A DNA stretch of 64,000 nt from Acinetobacter gerneri DSM 14967 = CIP 107464 = MTCC 9824 (GTDB lineage Bacteria; Pseudomonadota; Gammaproteobacteria; Pseudomonadales; Moraxellaceae): assembly GCF_000368565.1 (NCBI RefSeq), contig NZ_KB849545.1, forward strand, positions 174,304 to 238,303, given 5' to 3'. The notes below the pieces were generated by a model. It was not told the origin of the DNA. It did no database searches and was given only the letters and a program-made list of their open reading frames with translations. Position 1 is the stretch's first letter. Each line of letters begins with the position of its first letter. A program made the translations under genes and the position numbers. Of this stretch, positions 1 to 8,537 are shown in pieces.

Positions 1-870
1 CGATACGATCTGCTTCACGAAATAATGCAGCAGCTGGTAATTTTTCAATTTTGGTCGTATCCGAAACAAGATTTTGTTGAATAATATGATCTACTGATTC
101 TGTAATCCTGTCATTTTTAATTCGATCAATTTTAATCACGCCAACACGGCATCCTGCTGTTAGTGCTTCAAAAATCATCGAAATACTATCTTCGGTTACC
201 CAAACGGCTTCGGCCTTTTGCATCTCTTCGAAGATCCATCCTTGCGGGGTTTCCTCCACAGGAAAAATAGATAATTTATTTGCATATTCCTGTGATTTTA
301 AACTTAATAAAAACGCATTCGGCGTGCGTCGTGAGGTCGTTAAAATGATTTCTGAACGTGTATTTTCGTATACAATTTTTTTAATCGCATCTAAAACTTT
401 TTCATTATTCCACTGATGGCGCTTAGAAGAACCACCGAGTGCAATCAAAATTCGATTGGATTGATGACCCTGTTCATTAACAATTGGATTTAATGCACCT
501 TTAGTTGTAATCACCTGCGCTGAAGCTTGAACATCATCATGTTCAGGAATAATGGCATAATCAAACCAAGAAAATGGAAAATTTGGCTTCATCAGGATTA
601 CAGTTTTTGCTTTGGAATATACTTTCCCTAAAAGTAGCACTCTTAACTGGGTATGACTTCCCACTCCAAAAATAAAATCTGGTGCTTGGCTAATACTTGA
701 ATTTGAATGCTTAAAAACACTGATTAAAAGGCTAAAAATATCCAACTTTTCAACTGAAACCTCCTCAAAAGTCACATCCTCTGCACTTTGTCTTTGCATT
801 GCTTTATATAAGCCTAATGCTTGAGAACGATGTCCAGCTTTTCCATCACTCACATAGACAATGTGCATAT
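1..870 (-). CDS. ELM1-family (DUF1022) protein, frameshifted near the 5' end; 3' end outside the window
   Basis: This gene runs off the left edge. The start at 868-870 reads MHIVYVSDGKK and then hits a stop at 814-816. The frame one base back continues AGHRSQALGLYKAM and stays open to base 2. The joined N-terminus matches the VSDGKxGHxxQ opening of the ELM1/DUF1022 family, and later motifs such as ILIALGGSSKRH and VWVTEDSISM fit a glycosyltransferase-B-like fold. The break lies on the heptamer A_AAA_AAG at 838-844, a classic -1 slippery sequence. It could be a pseudogene, a sequence error, or a gene expressed by slippage. An alternative start in the long frame is the ATG at 797-799. Bacterial members are often found near envelope glycan genes, but their substrate is poorly known. 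Confidence 0.7.
838..844 (-). other. A_AAA_AAG slippery heptamer at the ELM1-family frame break
   Basis: Read on the minus strand, the zero-frame codons are GGA AAA AAG CTG. A -1 slip on AAA AAG would continue as GCT GGA CAT CGT, exactly the frame that carries the family-like protein. I see no clear upstream Shine-Dalgarno-like stimulator, and the site is only ten codons into the gene. Confidence 0.5.
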
Positions 871-900
871 ATTTTCCTTTTAGAGCTTGATTTCAAAAAT

Positions 901-935
901 AAAAAAAAGGCGAAACATCAGCTTCGCCTTTTTAT
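901..935 (-). terminator. Rho-independent terminator after ilvE
   Basis: The stem GGCGAA (909-914) pairs with TTCGCC (923-928). It has an A run on the left and a T run on the right, so it can act in both directions. It sits just downstream of ilvE and before the ELM1-family start. Confidence 0.8.
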
Positions 936-949
936 CTTAACCGATCAAC

Positions 950-1876
950 TTATTTTACGTAAGTTAACCAATGAGCGTATTTAGGATCTTTACCTTGAAC
1001 AGCATCAAAGAATGCTTTTTGAATTTTCTCAGTAATTGGACCACGACGACCTTCACCGATTTGACGATCATCGTATTCGCGGATTGGTGTCACTTCAGCA
1101 GCTGTACCTGTAAAGAATGCTTCATCACCGATGTAGAATTCGTCACGAGTAATACGGCGTTCAATCACTTCGATACCCAAGTCTTTTGCAATCGTAATCA
1201 CAGTTTGACGAGTAATACCATCAAGAGCACCACCAGCAAGATCAGGTGTATGTAATGCGCCATCTTTAACTAAGAATACGTTTTCACCAGAACCTTGACA
1301 TACAAAGCCTTGTGGATCCATGAGCATAGCTTCGTCATAACCCGCTTGTGCAACTTCTTGGTGAGCCAAGATTGACACAGTATAGTTACCTGATGCTTTT
1401 GCTTTACACATAGTCACGTTTGGATGATGGTGTGTAAATGATGAAGTTTTAACACGAATACCTTTTGCCATCGCGTCTTCACCAAGGTAAGCACCCCAGC
1501 CCCATGCAGCAACAGCAACACGAATCGTGTTATCAGTTGCAGCGATACCCAATTTTTCTGAACCGATAAAAATAATTGGACGTAAATAGCAAGATGCTAA
1601 TTTATTTTCACGTACTACATCAATTTGAGCTTGCTCAATTGCTTTTTGATCAAATGGAACTTTCATTTGATAAATTTTTGCAGAGTTAAGCAAACGTTTT
1701 GTATGATCTTGGAGACGGAAAATCGCAGTTCCATTAGGAGTTTCATAGGCACGGACACCTTCAAAGACACCCATACTGTAATGTAATGTATGAGTTAAAA
1801 CGTGAACTTTTGCTTCACGCCAGTCAACCAATTGTCCATCTTGCCAAATAAAACCATCACGATCAGCCAAGTTCAT
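950..1876 (-). CDS. ilvE: Branched-chain amino acid aminotransferase IlvE
   Basis: IlvE is a PLP-dependent class IV transaminase that makes Ile, Leu and Val from their 2-oxo acids. The protein has 308 aa from the chosen start MNLADRDGFIWQDG. That ATG has GGAG about eight bases upstream, whereas a longer reading from 1903 adds nine residues that do not look family-like. Visible features are HTLHYSMGVFEGVRAYE near the N-terminus, the PLP-lysine region KAKASGNY, and the C-terminal EVTPIREYDDR. Length is normal for the family. It lies 27 bp after glnE on the same strand and ends at a strong terminator. Confidence 0.95.
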   Translation of the reverse strand: MNLADRDGFIWQDGQLVDWREAKVHVLTHTLHYSMGVFEGVRAYETPNGTAIFRLQDHTKRLLNSAKIYQMKVPFDQKAIEQAQIDVVRENKLASCYLRPIIFIGSEKLGIAATDNTIRVAVAAWGWGAYLGEDAMAKGIRVKTSSFTHHHPNVTMCKAKASGNYTVSILAHQEVAQAGYDEAMLMDPQGFVCQGSGENVFLVKDGALHTPDLAGGALDGITRQTVITIAKDLGIEVIERRITRDEFYIGDEAFFTGTAAEVTPIREYDDRQIGEGRRGPITEKIQKAFFDAVQGKDPKYAHWLTYVK

Positions 1877-1903
1877 GGCACACACTCCAAATTTTTTACA
1901 CAA

Positions 1904-4654
1904 TTATTCACTTTCCAACGCGAAAGTCGCTGTTGGATCAATTAATCTTTGCCACAACTTGCAAACGACCTCTCGGGTATCGTGCCAATCCATAGCGTTG
2001 ACTTGCATATTATGATTTGCAAGTGCTAATCGGTGGCTCTCGGCTCGTTCACTGAGATAAGCTTGAATCAATGCGGATACATCGTCGCTGGATAAGCAAC
2101 CTGCTTTTTTGGCATCTTCAAGGATTCGTACATTGTCGGAATAATGGGCGAGATCAGGATTCGTCCCACTCCAGGCTAATACAACATACTGTGCCATAAA
2201 TTCTATGTCAACGATACCACCTGCATCTTGTTTTAGGTGAAAAATTCCATGTTTTTTTTGTTCTTTAGATGAACCCAAGTGATCTTTCATCTTTTGACGC
2301 ATATTTAAAACTTCTTGTCGTACTGTTTCTTCATCTCTTGGTAAAGTTAAAATACGGCAACGTAAAGATTCAAAAGTATCTCTTAAGGTCTGTTCACCTG
2401 CGATAGATCTCGCTCGAACCAAAGCTTGATGTTCCCAAACCCAAGCACTTTTGAGTTGATATTGTTCAAAGGCTTTTAAGCTTGTGACCAATAAGCCCGC
2501 TTCACCCGATGGACGCAAACGTGTATCTATTTCATACACTCGTCCATCTAAGGTTTGTGTGGTCATGAGTGACATAAATTTTTGTGCAACACGCATCGCA
2601 AATTCAAATCCGCTGATTGCTTTAGCACCATCGGTATCGGCTTGTTCATCCATATAATGAATAAAAACTAAATCCAAATCAGAACCATAGCCCAATTCAA
2701 TTCCACCGACTTTGCCATACCCCACAACTGCAAATGCCATATGATCAAGTGAACAACGCTGACCATTGGCATCTAAAGGATAACCATTTTTCTTGGCAAT
2801 CATTTGATAAGCAAGATGCAAAGTTGCTTTCACCGATACTTCAGCAATATCTGTTAGTGCATCAGACACTTTCATAAGTGGGCTTTCTGCCAACACATCA
2901 CTCGCAGCGACGGCAAGCACATTGGATTTTTTAAATAATCGCAATACACGCATTTGATCTTCAACTTGATCAATTTCGATGCGAAGGAGCTGTTGGCGCA
3001 GTGAATCTTCAAGATCTTGACGTTTTGGCAATTCAAAATCCATAGATAAAAATTCATCTAAAAGGACTGGATAATGCGTCAATTCCTCACAAATCCAAGG
3101 GCTGACCGTTGCCATCTTAACCAAACGCTGTAAAGCACCTTTACTTTCGATCAACATGACTAAATACACAGTACGGCGCATCACCGATTCAACCAGAGGC
3201 ATCAACCGAAGCAGTGCGATTTGCGGCTTGTCCGATTGTAAAATGGCTTCTATTAAATGTGGCCAAAACTCTTTTAAACGCTGAACTGCTTTGGCAGGCA
3301 ATTTTTTAATAGCATGACCATGCCAAAACTCATGGATCAGATTTTTAGCGCCATCATCGAGCACTTCATCAAGTTGTTTTTCTAACTGACTAAAGCTTTC
3401 AGTTGGAGAATCTAAGCCTTTTTCTTTGATTAAATGTTCAAATTGGAAGGTTACTTTAGTGCGCTTTTCATTTAATACATCTAGAAATTTTTGCCAACTA
3501 TCAAAGCCCAATGTATCCACAATACGCTGGCGCAAATCGTCTTCTGTCGGTAAAGATTGAGTTTGTTGATCATTTAAAGCCTGAATTGCATGTTCTACAC
3601 GACGTAAAAACAAATAAGCATCTTCGAGATCTTCTACAGCTTGTTGATCCAACAAACCGACCTCACCTAAATGTTTTAAACTAATCAAACATTGACGGTC
3701 TTGTAACTCAAGTTTTGAACCACCATAAATCAACTGAAATACTTGTACGATAAATTCGACTTCACGAATTCCGCCTGCACCTAGCTTGATATCATCTGCG
3801 ATATTACGACGTGCGACCTCACGTTCGATCATCGCTTTCATTTCACGCATTGCTTCAAAAGCAGTGTAATCGACATATTTTCGAAACACAAAAGGACGCG
3901 TCATTTCCAACAATTCTTCGCCTTGCTCATCGCCCGAAACAACTCGTGCTTTAATCCATGCATAACGCTCCCATTCACGTCCATGCTGGCTGAGATATTT
4001 CTCAAATGCGATATGGCTAATCGCTAGTGGTGAACCATCACCCCATGGACGAAGTCGCATATCTACCCGAAACACAAAACCATCTGCAGTAATATGTTCC
4101 AACAGATAAATGATTTTTTGTCCCCACAAAATACAAAATTGTTGAACATCAATGCATTTTCGACCATTGGTTTCACCTTGTTCATCAAAGGCAAAAATAA
4201 GATCAATATCACTGGATAAATTGAGTTCTTGAGCACCCAATTTACCCATAGCAATCACGATTAAATCTTGTAAATTTCCACTATAACCAATCGGTTCTCC
4301 ATGCTTTGCAATCAGTGGAATACGTGCAAAATCTTTGGCCGCACAAATACATGCATCAGCAAAATCAGACAACTCGCGTGTCAAAGTGATAACGTCAGTT
4401 AATTGATTGGCATCTTGCCAAATCCAGCGAAACATCAAACGCGCACGTAAAATCCGTAGCAAACGCATCCACATGGATTCATCTGAAATATCCAATAAAA
4501 CTTCATTGACTTGTTGCTGAATTTGCTCGGTCGAAAGCGACTCTAAAAATTGATCTTTTGCATAATCTTGTTCTAATAATTCTCGGTGTAATCCTAAAAC
4601 TTGTTCTGCATACTGACTTGCACGTAATGTTTTTTGCAATTGTTCAGCGTTCAT
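1904..4654 (-). CDS. glnE: Bifunctional glutamine synthetase adenylyltransferase/deadenylase GlnE
   Basis: GlnE adds AMP to glutamine synthetase and removes it, so it controls nitrogen assimilation under PII signals. The 916 aa protein has two nucleotidyltransferase domains, as the family does. The first has SSDIDLIFAF at about residues 147-156 and the second GYGSDLDLVF at about residue 660. Each is followed by a helical GlnD/PII-uridylyltransferase-type domain. The length is close to the roughly 945 aa of the E. coli protein. The start at 4654 has no obvious ribosome binding site, but the N-terminus looks complete. It is followed by ilvE with a 27 bp gap. Confidence 0.95.
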   Translation of the reverse strand: MNAEQLQKTLRASQYAEQVLGLHRELLEQDYAKDQFLESLSTEQIQQQVNEVLLDISDESMWMRLLRILRARLMFRWIWQDANQLTDVITLTRELSDFADACICAAKDFARIPLIAKHGEPIGYSGNLQDLIVIAMGKLGAQELNLSSDIDLIFAFDEQGETNGRKCIDVQQFCILWGQKIIYLLEHITADGFVFRVDMRLRPWGDGSPLAISHIAFEKYLSQHGREWERYAWIKARVVSGDEQGEELLEMTRPFVFRKYVDYTAFEAMREMKAMIEREVARRNIADDIKLGAGGIREVEFIVQVFQLIYGGSKLELQDRQCLISLKHLGEVGLLDQQAVEDLEDAYLFLRRVEHAIQALNDQQTQSLPTEDDLRQRIVDTLGFDSWQKFLDVLNEKRTKVTFQFEHLIKEKGLDSPTESFSQLEKQLDEVLDDGAKNLIHEFWHGHAIKKLPAKAVQRLKEFWPHLIEAILQSDKPQIALLRLMPLVESVMRRTVYLVMLIESKGALQRLVKMATVSPWICEELTHYPVLLDEFLSMDFELPKRQDLEDSLRQQLLRIEIDQVEDQMRVLRLFKKSNVLAVAASDVLAESPLMKVSDALTDIAEVSVKATLHLAYQMIAKKNGYPLDANGQRCSLDHMAFAVVGYGKVGGIELGYGSDLDLVFIHYMDEQADTDGAKAISGFEFAMRVAQKFMSLMTTQTLDGRVYEIDTRLRPSGEAGLLVTSLKAFEQYQLKSAWVWEHQALVRARSIAGEQTLRDTFESLRCRILTLPRDEETVRQEVLNMRQKMKDHLGSSKEQKKHGIFHLKQDAGGIVDIEFMAQYVVLAWSGTNPDLAHYSDNVRILEDAKKAGCLSSDDVSALIQAYLSERAESHRLALANHNMQVNAMDWHDTREVVCKLWQRLIDPTATFALESE

Positions 4655-4774
4655 TGAAAAAAGCCTTAACTGATAAATCTTATAATTTTATTTATATCAG
4701 TTGGCGAGGAAATTGGGGAATATTTTTATCAAATAAAGAATAAAATAGAGCAACATCAAATAAAGCTCTATGCT

Positions 4775-4796
4775 AAAAAATCAGGTTACTTGATTT
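4775..4796 (-). terminator. Probable terminator after the first sensor kinase
   Basis: On the minus strand a short stem AAATCA/TGATTT with a seven-base loop is followed by a T run. It lies about 15 bp past the stop codon at 4811. The stem is short, so this is tentative. Confidence 0.4.
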
Positions 4797-4810
4797 TATC
4801 AATGGCTTTT

Positions 4811-6097
4811 TTAAGTTTCGGTCTCGATACGTTCAGATTTTAGATTTAAATCCTTAGTCAACAAAACTTGATGTGTGGCATTTGCCTTAGGCAAAGAAAC
4901 TTTAAACGTTGTGCCACAACCCTTTTTTGAACTCACAGAAATATGACCTTTATTCATATCGACAAAACGCTTACATAACACCAAGCCAAGCCCTGTACCG
5001 CGCTCACCGATCGTTCCTTTATAGCTGGCTTTAATCTGGGGTTCAAATACGCTTTTGATCTGCGCTTCATTCATCCCAAGCCCAGTGTCTTGAACTGTAA
5101 TTTCTACACCTTGATCTGTCTGGCAAGCTGAAATGATAACTTTGCCAGTACCATCGGTCTTGGTAAATTTTAAAGCATTGGAAACCAAGTTTTGGATCAC
5201 CGAAGTAATCATATTGATATCGGCGAATACGGTTAAATCCGCTGGAATTGTTTCAATTAATTCAATATTTTTCTTTACAGCCAAAGTATTTAATACATCA
5301 TAAACGATCTGAGAAGCTTGCTTGACTTTAAAATTGATCGGGTGATAAACAAAACGACCGCCCTCTGCGATCGCCCAATTCAGCAAATTTTCCAATAAGT
5401 TATAAGTAGAATAAATCGTGTCATGCAAATAATCTGCGATATTTTGCAAACTTTCTGCATCTAAAGATTCACGTTCATGTGCCAAGACGTCAGAAAAACC
5501 AATTAATCCATGGAATGGTGCACGTAAATCATGTGCGATAATTTGAAAAAATTTAGTTTTACTATAATTTAAAGCACGTTGTTCTTCATATAACTCATAA
5601 AAATTTTCAGATTCAGAACGTCTTTGCAAAATAGAAATCAAACCAGAAGTCAGTTCTTCCAGTAAATCTTTTTTCTTTTGAGTAAACTCGTCATCACGAT
5701 CGTCGAAAAATGTGACTTGACCAATAGACTCACCAGTATCCAGTTTAATATCAAAACATAATAATCGCTTATGTTCAGCCCCTAAATTATGCATATACAA
5801 AGATAATTTTCCATAATTTTCATGACTTTGATCAATCATCAAATGACCTTGAAAATATGGAGATAATTTTTTTCGATTCGCTGCAATATAGGCTATGAAA
5901 TCACATTGCTCTGATGCAGACCAAAAATAAGGCTCATCATGAAATGAAAACATCGCATTATTGATATCTAAAATACCTCGAGCAACACGTAAATATCGCT
6001 CAATTTTATTATCTGTTGTATAAACCCCCAATAATAAAGAGAATTTGCAAGCACTGAGTTGGTCAGGCTGATCAATTGCTTTGAGTTGCGATCTCAT
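4811..6097 (-). CDS. Sensor histidine kinase (downstream member of a tandem pair)
   Basis: This 428 aa protein carries an N-terminal sensory region of about 165 residues, possibly GAF-like, and a C-terminal kinase core. The H-box is FFQIIAHDLRAPFHG with the likely phospho-acceptor His189. The N-box is QNLVSNALKF (302-311), followed by DTGLGMN (337-343) and the G2 box GERGTGLGL (364-372). No transmembrane segment or receiver domain is visible, so it looks cytoplasmic. The ATG at 6097 has GGAG upstream. It is closely similar to the protein at 6459-7709, so a duplication is inferred. No response regulator is adjacent, and the signal and partner are unknown. Confidence 0.88.
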   Translation of the reverse strand: MRSQLKAIDQPDQLSACKFSLLLGVYTTDNKIERYLRVARGILDINNAMFSFHDEPYFWSASEQCDFIAYIAANRKKLSPYFQGHLMIDQSHENYGKLSLYMHNLGAEHKRLLCFDIKLDTGESIGQVTFFDDRDDEFTQKKKDLLEELTSGLISILQRRSESENFYELYEEQRALNYSKTKFFQIIAHDLRAPFHGLIGFSDVLAHERESLDAESLQNIADYLHDTIYSTYNLLENLLNWAIAEGGRFVYHPINFKVKQASQIVYDVLNTLAVKKNIELIETIPADLTVFADINMITSVIQNLVSNALKFTKTDGTGKVIISACQTDQGVEITVQDTGLGMNEAQIKSVFEPQIKASYKGTIGERGTGLGLVLCKRFVDMNKGHISVSSKKGCGTTFKVSLPKANATHQVLLTKDLNLKSERIETET

Positions 6098-6458
6098 TTC
6101 ACCACTCCATTTTTTTGCTATAGCTTTATTGAGTTATTATTGCGGATAAACAGATAACCTAACCAATATAACAATATTAATATAAAAATAACATACTTTT
6201 ACATGAAATATATTTTTTTAGAATTCAAATAATATGAAAAATACGAATTACAAATAAAAAACCACTTAACAAATTGATTTATATTTAAGTTTTTACTAAA
6301 TATTGATTTTTAATTATTTAAATTAATTAAACAAATAAAATATTCACCATATAAATCAATGAAATTAATGAACAAGACAATTAAAATAATCTAAATATGA
6401 AAAGATAATCATAAAAACCGATTTATAAAAATATTTTTAAATAAACAAAATGAATGTT
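6098..6458. other. 361 bp A/T-rich spacer between the two sensor kinases
   Basis: This stretch is extremely A/T-rich and contains no supported reading frame, tRNA or strong hairpin. It presumably holds a separate promoter for the downstream kinase, but no single promoter stands out from the background. Confidence 0.5.
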
Positions 6459-7709
6459 TTAAATCTCATAATCAGTATGCGTCGAAGCACTTGGCAAGGA
6501 CACAATAAATGTTGTTCCTACACCAATTTCTGATTCAACATCAATTTTGCCATGATTTAAATCTAAAAAATGTTGGCATAAAACCAAGCCTAAACCTGTT
6601 CCCTTTTCCCCAGATGTGCCTTTTTGGCTGACTTTAATATTATGTTTAAATAAGTTTTTGACTTGTTGACCAGACATTCCCAAGCCACTATCACGAATCA
6701 TAATTTCAATATGGTGATCATTTTGTCGAGCTTTAAGCTCAACAACACCAGTTCCATCAACATGCGTAAATTTAAGTGCATTTGACACTAAATTTTGAAT
6801 CACCGAGGTCACCATATTTATGTCAGCAATCACATAAAATTGCTCAGAAATATCCAAACTGAGTTTGATATTTTTTTTGATAGCCAATGGATTTAAAATT
6901 TTATAAACGATCTCTAAAACCTGACTTAATCTAAAACGGATCGGATGGTAAACAAATTGCCCATCTTCAGCCATTGCCCAATTAAGTAAGTTTTCCAATA
7001 AATTATATGTGGACTGCGCTGTATCATGTAAATATTCACTTATTTGCAGCACATCTTTTTGCTCTAAGGTATCACTTTCCTCAGCCAAAACCTCAGAAAA
7101 ACCCAGTAAGCCGTGAAATGGTGCTCGTAGATCATGTGCAATAATTTGGAAAAATTTTGTTTTACTTTTATTGATCGCAATTTGCTGTTCAAATTGTTCG
7201 CTCAGGATCGAATTTTCAAATTTTAAAGCGATAAACTTCACAATCTGCTGAATAAATTCAGCCACCAATGCAACATCTTGATCTTGAAAATATGTATTAT
7301 TTTGATCAAAGAATGTGACTCGACCATAACTAAGACTATGTTTTTTTTGTCTTAAATCAAAAGATACGATACGACCATGATGTACACCTAATGTTTTTAC
7401 ATAATCTGAAAAATGCGTATAGTTTGGATTGCCTTGATCAATCACAAGTGTTTGTTCGAAAAAATTTTGTTGATCGATATATTTTGATTTTATTGATTTA
7501 TGCATTGCATGAAATTGATCGGCATGGTCAAACCAAATATAAGGTTCATCATCAAAAGCTAATATTGCATTTTCAGTTTTTAATATACCCCGAGCCAGTT
7601 TTAAAAATCCCTCAAGCTCATTATCTGGGGTAAAAACATCGAGTAAAATCGCAGTGGGACAAGCACTGAGTTGTTCTGCATATTTAAGATCTATCAGATT
7701 CAATTTCAT
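6459..7709 (-). CDS. Sensor histidine kinase (upstream member of a tandem pair)
   Basis: This 416 aa protein has the same layout as its neighbour at 4811-6097. The N-terminal region of about 165 residues has matching landmarks (LARGIL, DDEPYIW, GRVTFFD). It is followed by the H-box KTKFFQIIAHDLRAPFHG with His192, the N-box QNLVSNALKF, DSGLGMS and GEKGTGLGL. There is no membrane segment and no receiver domain. The ATG has GAG at good spacing. The intact catalytic motifs in both copies suggest both are functional and may respond to different signals through the more variable N-terminal part. The cognate response regulator is not in this window. Confidence 0.88.
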   Translation of the reverse strand: MKLNLIDLKYAEQLSACPTAILLDVFTPDNELEGFLKLARGILKTENAILAFDDEPYIWFDHADQFHAMHKSIKSKYIDQQNFFEQTLVIDQGNPNYTHFSDYVKTLGVHHGRIVSFDLRQKKHSLSYGRVTFFDQNNTYFQDQDVALVAEFIQQIVKFIALKFENSILSEQFEQQIAINKSKTKFFQIIAHDLRAPFHGLLGFSEVLAEESDTLEQKDVLQISEYLHDTAQSTYNLLENLLNWAMAEDGQFVYHPIRFRLSQVLEIVYKILNPLAIKKNIKLSLDISEQFYVIADINMVTSVIQNLVSNALKFTHVDGTGVVELKARQNDHHIEIMIRDSGLGMSGQQVKNLFKHNIKVSQKGTSGEKGTGLGLVLCQHFLDLNHGKIDVESEIGVGTTFIVSLPSASTHTDYEI

Positions 7710-8537
7710 TACACACTCAATACAACTTTAATTTGTCCAAACCCAATGACTTATATTGTATTTTTGCCAAAGAAATGCGTTTAGAAGTTTATCAATTTTT
7801 CCCGTGTAAATAGCACTACACGACCCTTAGTGTATAGTAAAAAAATTACTTTAAAAAGAACTTAAATTTGCTGAAAATACATGATTAATCCTATTTTTGT
7901 CATTGTTATTTTTTCGCGGCTTGTTTATAACTGCCCTATAGTCGTTATATGCAAAAACAGCATGCATTTCGCTGTTTAGAATGATGACAAAGTTAGCTAG
8001 CATGCCCCTTATCATTCAGTGTAAGAAATACAATAATTATGGTAAAAATGAGTCCTATTCTCTAAAAATCGCCTGCCGAGTTTTAAAAAGAAATTTTCAG
8101 CATTTCCAAGTTTGGATAATTTATTTTCATGATACCCAACATGTCCTAGGAAATTGATACACCGTTTTGAAAATTATTCAGACTATTTTTTATACAAATT
8201 AAATCTCAAGAACCACCTTAATTAATTGATTCATATCAGTTATAAGGCATTTCTTTGTGAAATCAGCTTTTATTGAAGATTATGCCATTTACTCCTATTT
8301 CACAGTCGAGATATGCTGTGCAAAGTCGAAATTAAAGAAAATTTCACGTAGAATATTGACATTAGTGAACAATGCTGTTTTGTACAAATTGTCAGTAAAA
8401 GCATGATGAAAACATAGTGCTTTGGCTGTGGTGTAACAAGCACCAAAACTTTATATGTTTTATTTAAACAAACCGGTTCGCGGGACTGGGTCAAAAGTTC
8501 AGTCCCAACATAATCAATCTGAAGCAAGGGGCTACAT
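7710..8537. other. 828 bp intergenic region upstream of icd
   Basis: This is long for an otherwise compact genome. I found no convincing coding region; short frames on either strand have no family-like sequence. It holds the promoters of the divergent kinase and icd genes, a possible -35 TTGACA at 8356-8361 without a good -10 at normal spacing, and a hairpin at 8482-8506 next to the icd start. A small RNA gene is possible but cannot be shown by eye. Confidence 0.5.
8482..8506 (+). promoter_or_regulatory. 5' leader hairpin ahead of icd
   Basis: A perfect 7 bp stem GGGACTG (8482-8488) and CAGTCCC (8500-8506) encloses an 11-base loop. It ends 31 bases before the icd ATG, just upstream of the AGGGG ribosome binding site. 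No T run follows, so it is not a terminator. It could protect the mRNA or bind a regulator. Confidence 0.5.
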
